Positions 1-11,349 are shown, counted from the stretch's first letter. The stretch: DNA of 64,000 nt from Haberlea rhodopensis (GCA_907163345.1 CAJQUN010000004.1:16558073-16622072); one strand, 5' to 3'. Numbers and translations are program-made. Notes: a model not told the origin generated them from the letters alone.

Positions 1-740
1 ACACGTACCTATAGACTCATATGATGCATGTGAGTCATGCGGTGCATGTAATTTACATGCACCTCACGAGACTAACAAGGAATTACCTAGCGGTGCATGT
101 AATTTACATGCACCGTTAGTCTATCGGTGCATGCAAATTATATGCACTGATAGACTTAGGTGTTGTCTTTAACCAAAAATATAGTTTATCAGTGAATTTA
201 AATTCACTACCAAGTGATTTTACATGCACCACCAAATGAATTACATGCACCTTGTGATATTACATGTACCACTAAGTGATTTTACATGCACCGTCAAGTG
301 AATTACATTATCCTTGTGATATTACATGCACCATCAAGTTATTTCACATGCACCACAAGTGAATTACAAGCACCTTGTGATGTTACATACACCACCAAGT
401 GATTTTACATGCACTGTTAAGTGAATTACAAATTCTCCTTGTGATATTACATGTGACGTCGAGTTATTTTACATACACCGCAAGTGAACTACATGCATAT
501 TGTGATATCACATGCACCACCAAGTGATATTATATGCACTACCATTCACCGACAAGTGAATTACATACACGTTGTGATATTACATGCACCACCTATTCAA
601 TTTAAGTGCACCAAGTGATTTTACATGCACCACTGAGTGAATTAAATGCACCATGTGATATTACATGCATCACCAAGTGATTTTACATGCACCACCAAGT
701 GAATTATATGCACCTTGTGATATTACATGCGCTGTGTTTC
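1..740. repeat. Minisatellite, about 62-bp unit
   Basis: From about 180 to 735 the words ACATGCACC, CCAAGTGA and TTGTGATATTAC recur. The TTGTGAT word starts at 252, 314, 375, 439, 500, 572, 653 (as ATGTGAT) and 715, so the spacing is mostly 61-64 bp, with two longer steps of 72 and 81. Each unit splits into three degenerate parts of about 20 bp, one ending in GATTTT, one in GAATT and one in GATATT. No coding frame runs through it. It is a decayed tandem array of unknown family. Confidence 0.8.
41..155. repeat. Three short palindromes at the start of the minisatellite
   Basis: At 41-63 and 92-114 the 11 bases GGTGCATGTAA are followed by one base and their exact reverse complement. A third, less perfect copy lies at 125-149 inside a longer hairpin (117-155) whose outer arms read AGTCTATC and GATAGACT. 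Between the copies are unrelated spacers of about 30 bp. The function is unknown. Confidence 0.75.
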
Positions 741-1046
741 AATTTAGTAATATTTTTTACTTGATTTCTCCCCAACTTCCGAACAAAAATGTTACTTGTG
801 ACCTATAGTAAAATTTAAACTAATTATTAAATTTAGTTGATTGTATGCCAGGAAATGGGCAAAATTCAGCACCAAAATTAACAACGAGAACAGATGGGTG
901 TTTTAGATTTCACATAAAATATATCATGGAATTATTTGAATAAATAAGAAAATATTTACTAATATTTGAATGAGGATGTATTTATATTAAAAACGTAACA
1001 AAATATATAAAAGGTATTAATGTTTGTTTTGATATATGAACCACAT

Positions 1047-1087
1047 GAGTCTAGCGGCACATGTAACTCGCATACATCGCTAGACTC
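1047..1087. repeat. Hairpin, 10-bp arms
   Basis: GAGTCTAGCG at 1047-1056 is the exact complement of CGCTAGACTC at 1078-1087, with a 21-base loop. The arms resemble the AGTCTATC arms of the hairpin at 117-155, so it may belong to the same repeat family. Confidence 0.6.
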
Positions 1088-2173
1088 GAGGTGCACCACT
1101 ATGTTTAAATTAAAACTTCAAGATTTTATTCAAGGATTTCATCGAACATGCAACATACACTGTAGTTGTGGGTTTTATATTCAATATCTACAAACACTCA
1201 CGAAATGAATTTGGCGCAAATCCACCTGCCATAGTTCTATTTTCATAAATTCTCTCATTTCTTTGATCGATGTAGGTTTGACACTGTGCTTTTCGGCGTT
1301 GTAGTGTGTTTGGTTAGTGAAGAAGACGGTTCATTAAGGAAAATGGTAGTTTATGGTTAATTTGGTCATTTCATTCAAAAGTTGACATAATTGAAAGAAA
1401 CTTTTTTTTTTTTATGACTCTGTCGAAAAATCTTCTACCTAATGGTACTTGCCTGAAATTTGCCCTTAAATATTTTTATTACTTGATGCATTTAGTGGGG
1501 TTATTACTTTAGTCCATTGGCCCAAGTCGGGACTGAAAGAAATTATTATATAAACGAGATTATTACTTTATCGAACATTCATTTATTGAGGTTTAACTGT
1601 AACTCACTATTTAACACAATTAATAATAACAAATGACTATATATTAACACATGGAACTTTTTGTTTAATCGTTGTTTACGAACTTTTCATCACCATTATT
1701 ATTTAGGACATATTAAATATACGCTAATAATATATATTGGATTAAGTATTATAATAAACAAAAATCAATAAAATTGATCTTTTATACACACTAGTTTTTT
1801 TGGCACCGCATAAAGTATGGTGCTAGGTACCAATATGTTGGTCATTTTTTTCCTAATTTGATCGAAAATAACATTTCAAATGACTGACGTTAACAAACTT
1901 TTTAAAAAAAAACTATAATGCTACGGTAATTGAATAGAAACCAATAACAAAATGACTGACTCTAATTTTTATTTTTTTTAAAAATGATATCCATCTTACT
2001 ATATAAACTTACAAATTAACATTTGAAATTATGTACATCAATAACTGATTAAGATATATTTTTTCCTAATCGATTCAGGTCAAACCCGCACATAAAACAA
2101 ATTTTATTTAACAAAAAAAAAATTATTTTGTTAAATTTGAAAAAATAACTTTTGACAAAAAAAAAACAAAAAA

Positions 2174-2317
2174 AAATTTGTACGGAATGAATTACTATTC
2201 ATTCCTATTCCTGGCAATAGTAAGACTTAACTTTTGAAAGAAAAAAAATCAAAAAACAAATTTGTACGAGGAATAGAAATGAATTACTATTCATTCCTAT
2301 TCCTTGCAATAGTAAGA
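2174..2317. repeat. Two direct repeats of about 55-60 bp
   Basis: The segment beginning AAATTTGTACG and ending GCAATAGTAAGA occurs at about 2174-2225 and again at about 2258-2317. The second copy has a small internal insertion. Both contain the near-palindrome GAATGAATTACTATTCATTC. Confidence 0.6.
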
Positions 2318-2665
2318 TTTGCAACATTTATATATGAAAAAAAATAACTTTACTTCCCTCTGTGATTAAAGAATCAATACAACATTTTCTTTACAGTAGA
2401 AGATATGATGATATTATCTTACCCTACCTAGATTTTCAATCTGATCAATCGTAAATTAATCTAGTGAGTAATTTAAACTCGAGTTCAAAATCCACGAGAG
2501 CAAACGCAAATGCAAAAGGTTATAAAAACTCAAGCTCGGAATCACTTAATTCCTTGTATGGTAGTCTTATCCACAGAGTCAGGACACTTGCAACTGCTGC
2601 TTCTCTCCCTCGACTTTTTCCAAGCAAATTGTACGGAACAGATAATTCTATGATGACGAGAATAA

Positions 2666-5431
2666 TCAAGATTTTCCAAATCCAACAGCTTTCATCTTTC
2701 TTCGACTTTTATCAATCTTTTCCGGACTTGGGGATCCAGTGCTCTCTTCATAACTCTTTTCCATGGCCTGATAATAACCGTGATAGCATATTGATATTTT
2801 TCCATGAACCATATTTACCCATAAAATATTTCCAGGCAAAAGAACATCCAGGTATCACCACACAAAACTAGATTGCAATATACAATGATTGTAAGGATCA
2901 CTTGCCTGTAAGCCCACACGAATACTATCAAGAACATCATCGCTCATCCTATCAAAAAACAGGATGCCCTGCATTTTGTTATTCAAATAAGAATGCTTCA
3001 ACAAGGTGTAAAATTCAGTTCCTCTCCATTTCAGATTATATATTTTACAAGAGGTATTAAACCTTATTAATAATTTGAAATGGTCCGGTTAATACCTGAC
3101 ACCAACAATATGCTCATTTAACCACGTTAATTTTCATTGCTGGCTCACAATAAGTTAATACACAACCTAGATGACATTTATTGTGTATGGTTTCGAGCAA
3201 TGTGAACAGCAGGGATAAAATGTGATGACTTAGGTTGTGTAAGGTTGCATTGATTGAAACATGTAATTTGAGAAATAGATTTGGAAGGGACTTCAAAACC
3301 TTGAAATAAGATACAACTGAAGTTGAGGAATTTGAAATTTACCGAAATAATTTAGTCAAGACATTTAGGCTGGCTTTTGTATCATTCCATGAAAGCAATA
3401 TTAAAATCCATATTTGAGAACAAATACCAGCAGATGATCATATTCATGCTGAAAAATCCGTGCAGGAAGTCCTGTCAAATCAAGTTCAAACCCTGCACCA
3501 GTAATGTCCTGTGCTTCGACTTTCAGCGAATCTGGTCTCTGAGTAGTAAGTTAATACGAGATGTATGAATGAATGAATGGAGGATCAAATCCAGTAGCGA
3601 CAAGCTTTTCAGAATAAGAAAAAATACATCAAATTTGAGAACAATAAACAGCTAAATTACATGGAATGTGGAAAATTATGGAAATTATCTAAACCTAGAT
3701 TTGTGGGTTTTATGGAAGCAAGGAATTAAAGAGAAGGTGATAGGACAACAATGTTTTAAGGTTGCATTTGGATCGATGGATTTGAAATTAAGGATTTCAA
3801 ACCCAAAATAACAAATTCATTGTTTCATTAGGGTAAATCCATTTGACAACGAATTTTAACACAACTAGTTATTTTTGTGAATCACTATAGTGGATTTCAA
3901 ATCCATGTCAATATAGTGTCATTTCAAAATTCAAAATCCATCTCAATATTGAGTCATTTCAAATCCTTCCTCAAATCCAAATCCTCCGATACAAATGCAA
4001 CCTAAGAAACTTTTTTTAAAACATAAGTAGACCAAACAACTCCGGTAATATTATTGTACAACCAAAAGAGTTCAAAAAAAAAAAAAATTTAATTCACGTA
4101 AGCCAAGCACATATAAAAACTAAACCTTTACTTATGAGGTAACGTACAAGGAAGATACTTGACGAAGAGAAGAGTGGTTTGCAAATATCTGTCAGTGTTA
4201 GATACCTTCACATCAGCATAAATCCTGGGGAAAGACAAACAGCCCTCATTATAGGGCACTAACTTCTTCGAATATCTAGTGATGCGTGGATTAACAAGAA
4301 CAATCTCCTCTCCTTCACCCCGTTCACCAACTGTATTGAACAGCATAAGGTGAATATTTATCCCCACTTGTGGTGCTGAGAGGCCAATTCCATCAGTTCT
4401 GCAGAAAAAGAAGTAAACAAGTAATTTCCAGTAGAATAATAGAAAATTGGAAACATGTCGCAAGTCAAGTACATTAATTCTACCACGTACTGTGCATAGT
4501 GAGTTTGGAGGAAACTGTAACATAACGATATTTCGATGCTAAAAAGTCCCAACTTCTTACTTTTTTACGACTGCAAAACACTTCAAATTATTAAGATCAA
4601 AGTTGGAGAAGACACTCGAGAGAATGAAGAAGAACATATTCTGTGTTATTGAGTATTCATTCAATCAAACATACAAAAATGTACAGCAGTGTGTATCTAT
4701 ATTAAAGCCCGATAAAAAATTTTCTTGCTAACTACTCTAACTCTCCAACTAGCTAACCACCGAGCTAAGTCATTGACATAAACATAAAACAAAGTTATCC
4801 CAAATCTTAACATAGAAATGAAATTTATCCCATCCAAACAACTTGTTCATCAATTTCACAACATCAAATCTTCTAATAGAGAGCCATTGGAAATGGAAGT
4901 GTCAGTTTCAAAACGTGAAGAAAATGGACAAAAGCTCACCTGTACATTACATCAAACATCTCATCTACGATCATTTTCAAGTTTTCATCAAAGGCCTTAA
5001 CCCTCTTATTCTTGGCTCTCAACACTGGGTCCGGATACTTCACAATTTTAAGAGGCCTCTCATACTGCAAATCAGCCGCTATCCAAAAATCCCATACAAC
5101 ATCAGCTACGAACATTGATTTTTAAAAAATAAACAAACAAATTGAGCCAATTAACAACCACACAGACTGGAAAATGAAAATTTGTTTAATCTTAATGATT
5201 ACCAGAAGCAAATGCTTCTTCACTCGAGGATGAAAAGCTTCGCCGAGCCTGCGCACTGATCAGTTTGCGCGGGTCTTTGTACTGGTTGAATGATAAAAGG
5301 AAGTGTCTTTTGGAGGTAAATGGTAGAATTTTCCGGAGGTCATTTGAATATAATATAGCTACTGGGCTGCGGAGGGACGGGAAGAATGTACAAGTGAGAA
5401 CGGAGGAATGGAGATAAGCTGCATGAGCCAT
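2666..5431 (-). CDS. PDF1B: Peptide deformylase, organellar (PDF1B)
   Basis: This metalloenzyme removes the formyl group from the first methionine of proteins made in plastids and mitochondria. Six exons on the minus strand fit one frame: 5203-5431, 4940-5078, 4206-4398, 3428-3538, 2906-2968 and 2666-2767. They total 837 nt, or 278 residues plus stop, close to the roughly 273 of the Arabidopsis protein. Exon 1 is rich in Ser, Arg and Leu and looks like a transit peptide. All three family motifs are present: GIGLSAPQ (exon 3), EGCLSFP with the metal-binding Cys (exon 3) and HEYDH with the two metal-binding His and the catalytic Glu (exon 4). The end reads AVGFGKS. I chose the ATG at 5431. An in-frame ATG at 5518 would add 29 residues. 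Four introns are GT-AG; the last one (2768-2905) needs a GC donor. No frameshift or stop is seen, so the gene looks functional. Confidence 0.95.
3160..3240. repeat. Small inverted repeat in PDF1B intron 4
   Basis: ACACAACCTAGATGACAT at 3160-3177 is nearly complementary to the 20 bases at 3221-3240, which end TTAGGTTGTGT. It is an 81-bp hairpin-like element, perhaps a worn miniature transposon. No target duplication was identified. Confidence 0.45.
3760..4002. mobile_element. Tourist-like MITE (PIF/Harbinger type) in PDF1B intron 3
   Basis: This is a 243-bp element with terminal inverted repeats beginning GGTTGCATTTG at both ends. The similarity of the ends extends over about 40 bp (GATTTGAAAT, GGATTT). 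It is flanked by TAA on both sides (3757-3759 and 4003-4005), the 3-bp target duplication typical of PIF/Harbinger elements. There is no reading frame inside, so it is non-autonomous. It lies in intron 3 and does not disturb the exons. Confidence 0.8.
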
Positions 5432-5899
5432 TAACCACGTAGGAGCTGCAACATAAGCTTTTTTAGAGTAGTAGTACACACTTAATTCTTTAAAAAAAAT
5501 GCATAATAATTGTTCCACTTTAATTTTTCTCTCCTTCCTTTATCATGCTCTAAAATTATTTTTTTTCAATATATCATATTTGTTAGGATCAGAGCAGAAA
5601 CGAAGTGATTATAACTTTAAAATGCAACCGCTAAAAAAAGTGTAGGGTTCCAGATTACCTCACTCGAATCGGCTGTAAAAGTTATAAAATTAATCGAGTT
5701 GCTAGGAAAATACTATGGTATTTCATAATTCGGCTCATTACCAAAAACCAAAAAGTACAATACACCCTTACATTAGCATACAATACAAGAGTAACGAGAA
5801 AAGCAACCACAACAATATATAATAAATGCATAGCAGACAGAATGCCAAATGCTAGAATTCCAAAAAAAAAAAAAAAACAGAACAAAGATCGGAATTCCA

Positions 5900-6043
5900 T
5901 CACGCAACATGTTGACCATCGGGAAACAAGAGGTGACTCAATTGCACCATCGTACTTGCAGCACGTGGACCCGTAGGAACCAAGAGATAACTCCCGTACC
6001 AGAATATACTACAGAACTTCAAAGGATACAGATCGTATAACAT
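5900..6043 (-). CDS. Possible small exon or ORF, unknown protein
   Basis: A 47-residue reading frame starts MLYDLYPLKF and ends FPDGQHVA. I do not recognise it. Its composition (aromatic, Gly, Pro, without low complexity) looks more protein-like than the surrounding AT-rich frames, and it could be the last exon of a small minus-strand gene. A purine-rich stretch on the minus strand near 7160-7330, ending in GAG|GTTAGC at about 7150, could be a first exon. Nothing else supports this, and it could be chance. Confidence 0.2.
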   Translation of the reverse strand: MLYDLYPLKFCSIFWYGSYLLVPTGPRAASTMVQLSHLLFPDGQHVA

Positions 6044-6814
6044 GCAATAAAACACATACAACCACATACACATCCAAATTCATTATTATGAAGCCTTTGC
6101 GAAATAGTGTTGGAGTAAGAGTGCACACACCTGAAGTCCTTAACTTATTTGTGATAACTTAATTAGAAATATTGAGAAATCTCAAAATCTATAAACCAAT
6201 TTTATGTCAATTAGATACTAATCCTAACATGTCCTAAAATAATATTTCTATTCCCTTTATTTTCCAAAGAATTAATAGCATACTTAGAATCCATTATGCA
6301 TAAATAATAAGCTTGCCTTAATGCCTTTAGGACTTATACGTGAAACAAGTTTGTATTGTATTACAAAAGTGAAAAGACAGTAATCAAAATTATGAACTCT
6401 ATATATATCTAAAATACAACCGTGCTCAAAAATATGGTTTTGAAAGCATGTTTAAAAACTTGATTAAAATATAATTCAAAATCCACATCAAAAACTTAAA
6501 GATTTAAATCCTGACACTATCAAACCTTAAAAATATTTTAAATTGGCAAATCTTAATCAGATTTAAAAATAAAATGAAAACAGGACATGCAGATTTATAT
6601 AGGTAAGCTTTTTTTTGAAGCAATATATAGGTAAGCTTTAATGCCTCAAAATCACAATTACTACAAAAATCACAAAATATAAAGGTTGTCTACAGTGAAT
6701 AATATACCTATATCAAGATAACTTCACAAGAGCATCTCGGGCTCCTTAATACATGACAGTGAACGTTCAAAAATTCTTTTCTTTTAAATAAAAACAAACC
6801 ATGAAATTAAATAA

Positions 6815-7008
6815 GGTTATGCTTTGATTGATGGATTTCAAATTCCTTAGGCTTGTTTGAATGGATAAAATTCAATTTAATTTCAGATCCACCTTGACAA
6901 TTTCAACAATAATTGTGGTGGATTTCAAATTACACTCAAGAAGGGTGTTATTTGAAATCCATTGCTCAAATCCTTACCCAAATCAAATCCATTAATTCAA
7001 GCACAACC
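6815..7008. mobile_element. Tourist-like MITE, second copy of the family
   Basis: This is a 194-bp element with imperfect terminal inverted repeats. The left end starts GGTTATGCTTTGATTGATGG and the right end, read inward, starts GGTTGTGCTTGAATTAATGG. It is flanked by TAA at 6812-6814 and 7009-7011. Its ends and internal words (GGATTTCAAAT, AAATCCATT) match the MITE at 3760-4002, so the two belong to one family. It is non-coding. Confidence 0.8.
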
Positions 7009-8807
7009 TAAAGGTATCCAAAACAATGAATTTGATTAACTAAACTCCCTGTCCAAATCATATCAATTTCAAACACCCTAATTATATACCTAAATCCTAA
7101 AGTTCCATCGCATAATATAAAAGAATAATAACACGATAATCGAATATAAGCTAACCTCAATTTGGGTAATTAGAAGGGCGTGGCGTTCAAGTATGTGTTA
7201 GGACAGTAGTTATTGGACGGCAAAATGGGCAATTAACCTCTGTTTTTTTCTCCTCAAGCACATATAGATTATAGAAGCTTCGAGAGTGAGGATTCTTATC
7301 TTTGCTTTCCTTTTGAGTTTTGACGGCAGATACTGGGGTTTTTTATTAAAATATTCAGAAATAATAATTAATTTAACAAATTAACCTTTGTGGTGTCGAA
7401 TTCTACGAATAATTGAAGACGTCGAATTTTGAAAATGACCGAAAATGCTATTACAGATAGACGACATCTGCAATGGCATCTTCAATTTAAAAATAAATAA
7501 ATAAACTAGAAGGCGCCACAGCACAAGGCGCCTTTGATACTGAAGGCGTTGTGGTGTGGTGTAAGGACCCCGTGTCCTTAACCCGCTATTATTGTATTAA
7601 CACATGTATTTAGTGCATACAATCATGTAATCAGGGGGAAGAAACCACATACTACCATAGCATAATATATCAACAATAAAATTTCTTGCATTATTCCATG
7701 TAATGTCCAATTTCCCCCAACTAAGTCCACTTACATAGCATGGACCCTTATAATACACTAGCATGTTCTCAATTCATTTTACAATTCCTTAATTAATTGC
7801 ATGCAACACATGAATGAAAAGAGAAAGGCCATTGCCTTTATATACAAACCATATACACATATAGTAGTGCTCACATGCGAGCATCAAATGAGTGAATGTG
7901 TATTTAATGTATAAGGTACCCTGCTCAATACCGGCACTGGTACATCGATCCTGCAAGTACCTCCAATTCATAGCTCGATCTCAACTCCGGAGCTACCGAT
8001 GTACATGTTCCACCTGTCCCAATAGAGACAGCCCCCGCACGGGGTGAGCATACCAATCCACTATCTCAATAACAGCAATATTACACTTCATAATTTACAG
8101 AACATAAAGCTGTAAACGTAAAGATACTCCCTGTATAGTATCGTAATCGCATAGGATTCCCCGCGTTGTTCTTGTTCTCACAATAACCAAACCATCAAAT
8201 TCCCAAAATCAGTTAATCATCACATTGATTAACTACGCCCGTTCTTACCATGCCAATTTCATAATTAAGTATGAAGAAATCATTCAACTAATGATTACAG
8301 ATAACACATGTATCTATGACATGATTCCATAGTTCAATCACATCATATTTCATCTATCGCTCAATAGCGGCGGCATTCCATACTCTCGCACGCTCAACAT
8401 CGGCGTCATCGTGACCGATGTTCGCTCCGTAGAGACAACATCCCAACCATTGCTCGCTCCATAACGGCACCATATAATTTGCAATACTTACCAATTTATT
8501 GCATTAAAGTATATCATGAATTTCACAGTTGCAATAATATAGAAGACTATGCTCGTACATTATACGTACCTTATAATTCCGTAGTCCGAATCAAACCTTG
8601 CCTTAGTCCCGTGACCAGATGAATTATGCGCTAACACATAAAATAACTCAAAATTATCTATGAGCATGCAACCACGTGCCCAATCACGTTCACAATCCCT
8701 AATTATATCATCAATCCATGACGATTAACCATTTTAAAAGACCACGGGCGAAGCATGCACCGATTCTACAACAACCAACAATATATACCACAAAACAGAG
8801 CATCTCG

Positions 8808-8952
8808 ATCGATCGGCCAAATGTGCTCGATCGATCGAGAGCTCCAGCAAAAATATGCCCAAAAATCTTCCTTGCTCAACCGATCGAGCAACCATCTCGA
8901 TCGACCGACCGACCATCTCGATCGATCGGCAACTTTGCTCGATCGATCAAGC
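8808..8952. repeat. CGATCGATCG palindrome cluster in solo LTR F
   Basis: Several copies of TCGATCGATCG with flanks CTCGATCGATCGAG or CTCGATCGATCGG occur here. Two more lie at about 10350-10390 on the far side of the inner solo LTR, so the insertion split the cluster. It corresponds in position to the palindrome cluster of the E LTR (56244-56469). Confidence 0.85.
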
Positions 8953-9244
8953 GTACTGTTTATCATTGTCTAATTTGATAATGTTGGAACCGAAGAGGGG
9001 GGTGAATGAGGTTCCTTGGTTACTTTAGCATTTTAAAATGAATTTGTAAATAGTCAAGTTTGCGCTGCAGAAGACTTGATGTCAATCGAACAATGAATAA
9101 TAGGAAGTAATAAATAAATGCGTAAAGTAAATAAAGCAATAAATGACCCACGTATTTGTTATAGAAGTTCGGCGATGAATCGCCTGCGTCTCCTCTTCCC
9201 GGCTAGAAAACGTCCAACCGAGGTTCCACTAGAACAACTTTGAT

Positions 9245-9420
9245 CTTGGCCTTAAGGGCTCCAAGTTAGCCACAACACACTCTTCCCAAATCACACACTC
9301 TTCACGAGTCTTCTTGGTCTTAAGGGCTCCAAGGATAGCCACACACAAACTCTTCCCGAGTCACACACTCTTCACGAGTCTTCTTGGCCTTAAGGGCTCC
9401 AAGGATAGCCACAAAATTGC
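9245..9420. repeat. Tandem repeat, about 69 bp, 2.5 copies
   Basis: CTTGGCCTTAAGGGCTCCAA recurs at 9245, 9313 (one change) and 9383. Between the copies are CACACACTCTTC and CACGAGTCTT. It lies inside solo LTR I. Confidence 0.8.
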
Positions 9421-9769
9421 ACCAACTTCACTTGTTGATGTTTTATACAATTTCCAGCTTGCATCGGTGTTGGAGGACCTTACAACAAATCAAATAACAC
9501 ATTCACGGTGTAACAACACGAAGAACACAGGCTCTCACACAAGAAATGAATTACAAACTTCAATACAACACAAATGTATGAAGTTTGCAATGCTAGATAG
9601 ATTTTAATTGAAACAAAGCTTTCTTGTAGTTTATCCTCTTGTTTCTTATCATCATCTTGAGCCAAACATCCATATTTATAGTGTAGAAGGCTCACAAAGC
9701 TTATACTAGTCGTTGCTACACATAAGACATAAATCACTCGGACATAGCCTCGGGCGATCACCATCGCCG

Positions 9770-10165
9770 CGCTCCAACAGTCACAATATTGCACAGATCG
9801 CCTCAGGCGTTGTACTGATCACCTCAGGCGATCGTCCACCAATAATAATGTCGTAGCTTGAAATGACCAGAAATTTGTATCGCCTCAAACGATCTTGACA
9901 TCGCCTCAAACGAACCATGCATCGCCTCAGGCGTTCTCTTCATCGCCTCAGGCGTTCCGGACTTGTGCGTTCCATCTTCTTCGCTTCAGACATTGTGCAC
10001 GGCATTGGCTTGAAGCTTGCCATCGCCTCAGACGTTGATTGCCATCGCCTCAGGCGATCTTCCCATGCGTGGAGTCCTCGGCGTGGCTTCAATCGATGTG
10101 CGGGGCGTTGGTTTGAAAGGTTGCCATTGCCTGGGGCGATGATCACCATCGCCTGGGGTGATCCG
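9770..10165. repeat. ATCGCCTCAGGCGAT palindrome cluster in solo LTR I
   Basis: About ten copies of CATCGCCTCAGGCG or close variants lie in 400 bp. The copy at 10044-10058 is a perfect 7+1+7 palindrome; others end GCGTT instead of GCGAT. The sequence differs from the CGATCGATCG type, but the design (short GC-rich self-complementary words in an LTR) is the same. Confidence 0.8.
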
Positions 10166-10758
10166 CTCATTTCCTTGCAGATTTGATCCCCTTTAATCAG
10201 TGCACTTTTCAAACATCTAACCATGTACACTAAGTAAACACATTAGTATAACAGATGCAAGTTTTGTTGATCATCAAAACTCATAAATAATTCAGAGATA
10301 AATTAAGCATTAAACTCAACAATGTGTTTAAGGCTCAACAGATAACATCACTCGATCGATCGGTGGCCCTTCGCCGATCGATCGACGAGTGCTGAAATGG
10401 CCCAAAAATGGCGTTTTTGAGTTTAAAACCCCCAGAAAACAATCTCAACACCCATTATACCATTATTCCTCAACATAAACACCATAAATCCTTCCCAAAC
10501 ACAACAACCCAAAAAATCTTTAAATTTTCAAAACTCAAACCCAACATTACACATGCCCAAACTCTACAATACTAAAATCAAAACGAATGTAAATGCGAGG
10601 GGAAGAAGAATACCAAATTATCTTCAAGAAACCTTGCTCCGAGTTCGAGCCTTGCTCGATTTTGCTCCAACGAGAAAAGAGAGGGGAAAAGGGTGAGGGT
10701 TTTGGGCGTGTGTGAGAGAGAAGAGAGATGATAGAATGTCTGAACACCGAGTCCACTT

Positions 10759-10769
10759 GGTATATATAG
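10759..10769 (-). promoter_or_regulatory. TATA box of solo LTR F
   Basis: On the minus strand the word CTATATATACC lies at the same place relative to the LTR start (about 330 bp) as the TATA words in the E and C LTRs. It is followed by a pyrimidine-rich leader. The match between LTRs supports a promoter; no transcript start is known. Confidence 0.55.
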
Positions 10770-11097
10770 TACAAGGCTCCAAAATCCCGAGTCCTCCACA
10801 AATACATCATGACTCAATAAAAATCATATGTGTTCAATAATTACATCTCAATCTCAATTTTCATTACCAGCTCTAACTCAAAGCACCCCATACCCCAGAT
10901 CCCACCAAAAACCCAATTCCAAGGTTTAACACCACGATGAGAATACAATCTCAACCTTTGGATCCAACGACCCCAAATACCGGATTTAAAATCATCGGAA
11001 GTCCCAACACCGTAATTAATTCATAATTGTCACAATTAAAATCCATTAAGGATCATTACCACACCAGGATTTACACCGTTAATTCCCGGGCATCGCA

Positions 11098-11334
11098 TGT
11101 GTCACCTTCAGTTAAAAAATTAATTTTTTTTATCATCAGTATATATTATGAACATCCGAAATACAGAAGAAAAAATGAGCGAAATAAAGAGGTGCGCTGT
11201 AAATGAGCGAAATCGAGCATATCGTTGTTCTTCATCTACTGATATAACCTTCAAATATTTTCATGTAAGAATTATGTTTATGTTTTACATTATTTAAATT
11301 TTTTAGTAACTTAATTTATTAATTATTTGTTATA
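11098..11334 (+). other. Leader region of the MULE transposase
   Basis: This is AT-rich sequence between solo LTR F and the first MULE reading frame, and no feature beyond that was seen. It was contiguous with about 7320-7559 before F inserted, so the left end of the MULE probably lies in one of these two pieces. A terminal inverted repeat could not be proven because the partner end is not in the window. Confidence 0.4.
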
Positions 11335-11349
11335 TTGTTTTGTTTAGGC

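Larger units (their letters stand above)
741..2665. other. AT-rich intergenic DNA
   Basis: No gene was recognised. The stretch has many A and T runs and only short chance reading frames (for example 1020-1208 plus). A 10-bp inverted repeat lies at 1047-1087 and a pair of direct repeats at 2174-2317. It lies downstream of the 3' end of the PDF1B gene. Confidence 0.6.
5432..7559. other. Intergenic region upstream of PDF1B
   Basis: No certain gene was found. It contains the PDF1B promoter and 5' leader, where no clear TATA box could be fixed. It also contains a T-rich stretch on the minus strand (5862-5878), one possible short coding segment (5900-6043, minus), a MITE (6815-7008) and a GC-rich hairpin at about 7509-7533 (arms AAGGCGCC and GGCGCCTT). 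The sequence after about 7320 may already belong to the left flank of the MULE interrupted by solo LTR F. Confidence 0.5.
8982..10340. mobile_element. Solo LTR I nested in solo LTR F
   Basis: This 1,359-bp insert starts TGTTGGAACC and ends GCTCAACA. It is flanked by GATAA at 8977-8981 and 10341-10345, a 5-bp target duplication. It has no PBS, polypurine tract or protein coding, so it is most likely a solo LTR of an unidentified family. It contains a 69-bp tandem repeat (9245-9420) and many ATCGCCTCAGGCG words (9770-10165). Its orientation was not determined. Confidence 0.75.
7560..11097 (-). mobile_element. Solo LTR F, LARD family close to element E
   Basis: Read on the minus strand, it begins near 11097 with TGCGATGCCCGGGAATTAA and ends at 7560 with GGGGTCCTTACA, as the LTR of element E does. 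It shares the order of blocks with E: the start, the TATA region, palindromes, AAGGTACGTATAATGTACGAG, and the GGGGGCTGTCTCTATTGGGA block near 8010-8060. No PBS or internal sequence adjoins it. Flanks are TGTGG on the left and TGTGT on the right, a 4/5 match for a target duplication. Without the inner insert (8982-10340) it is about 2.18 kb, close to the 2,255 bp of the E LTR. Confidence 0.85.

Noticed and set aside
2464..2871. 135-residue plus-strand frame
   Set aside because: It is antisense to the last exon of PDF1B and shows no family likeness.
5682..5903. 73-residue hydrophobic minus-strand frame (membrane protein)
   Set aside because: Its Phe run comes from a poly-T stretch (5862-5878), it lies in AT-rich DNA and has no family likeness.
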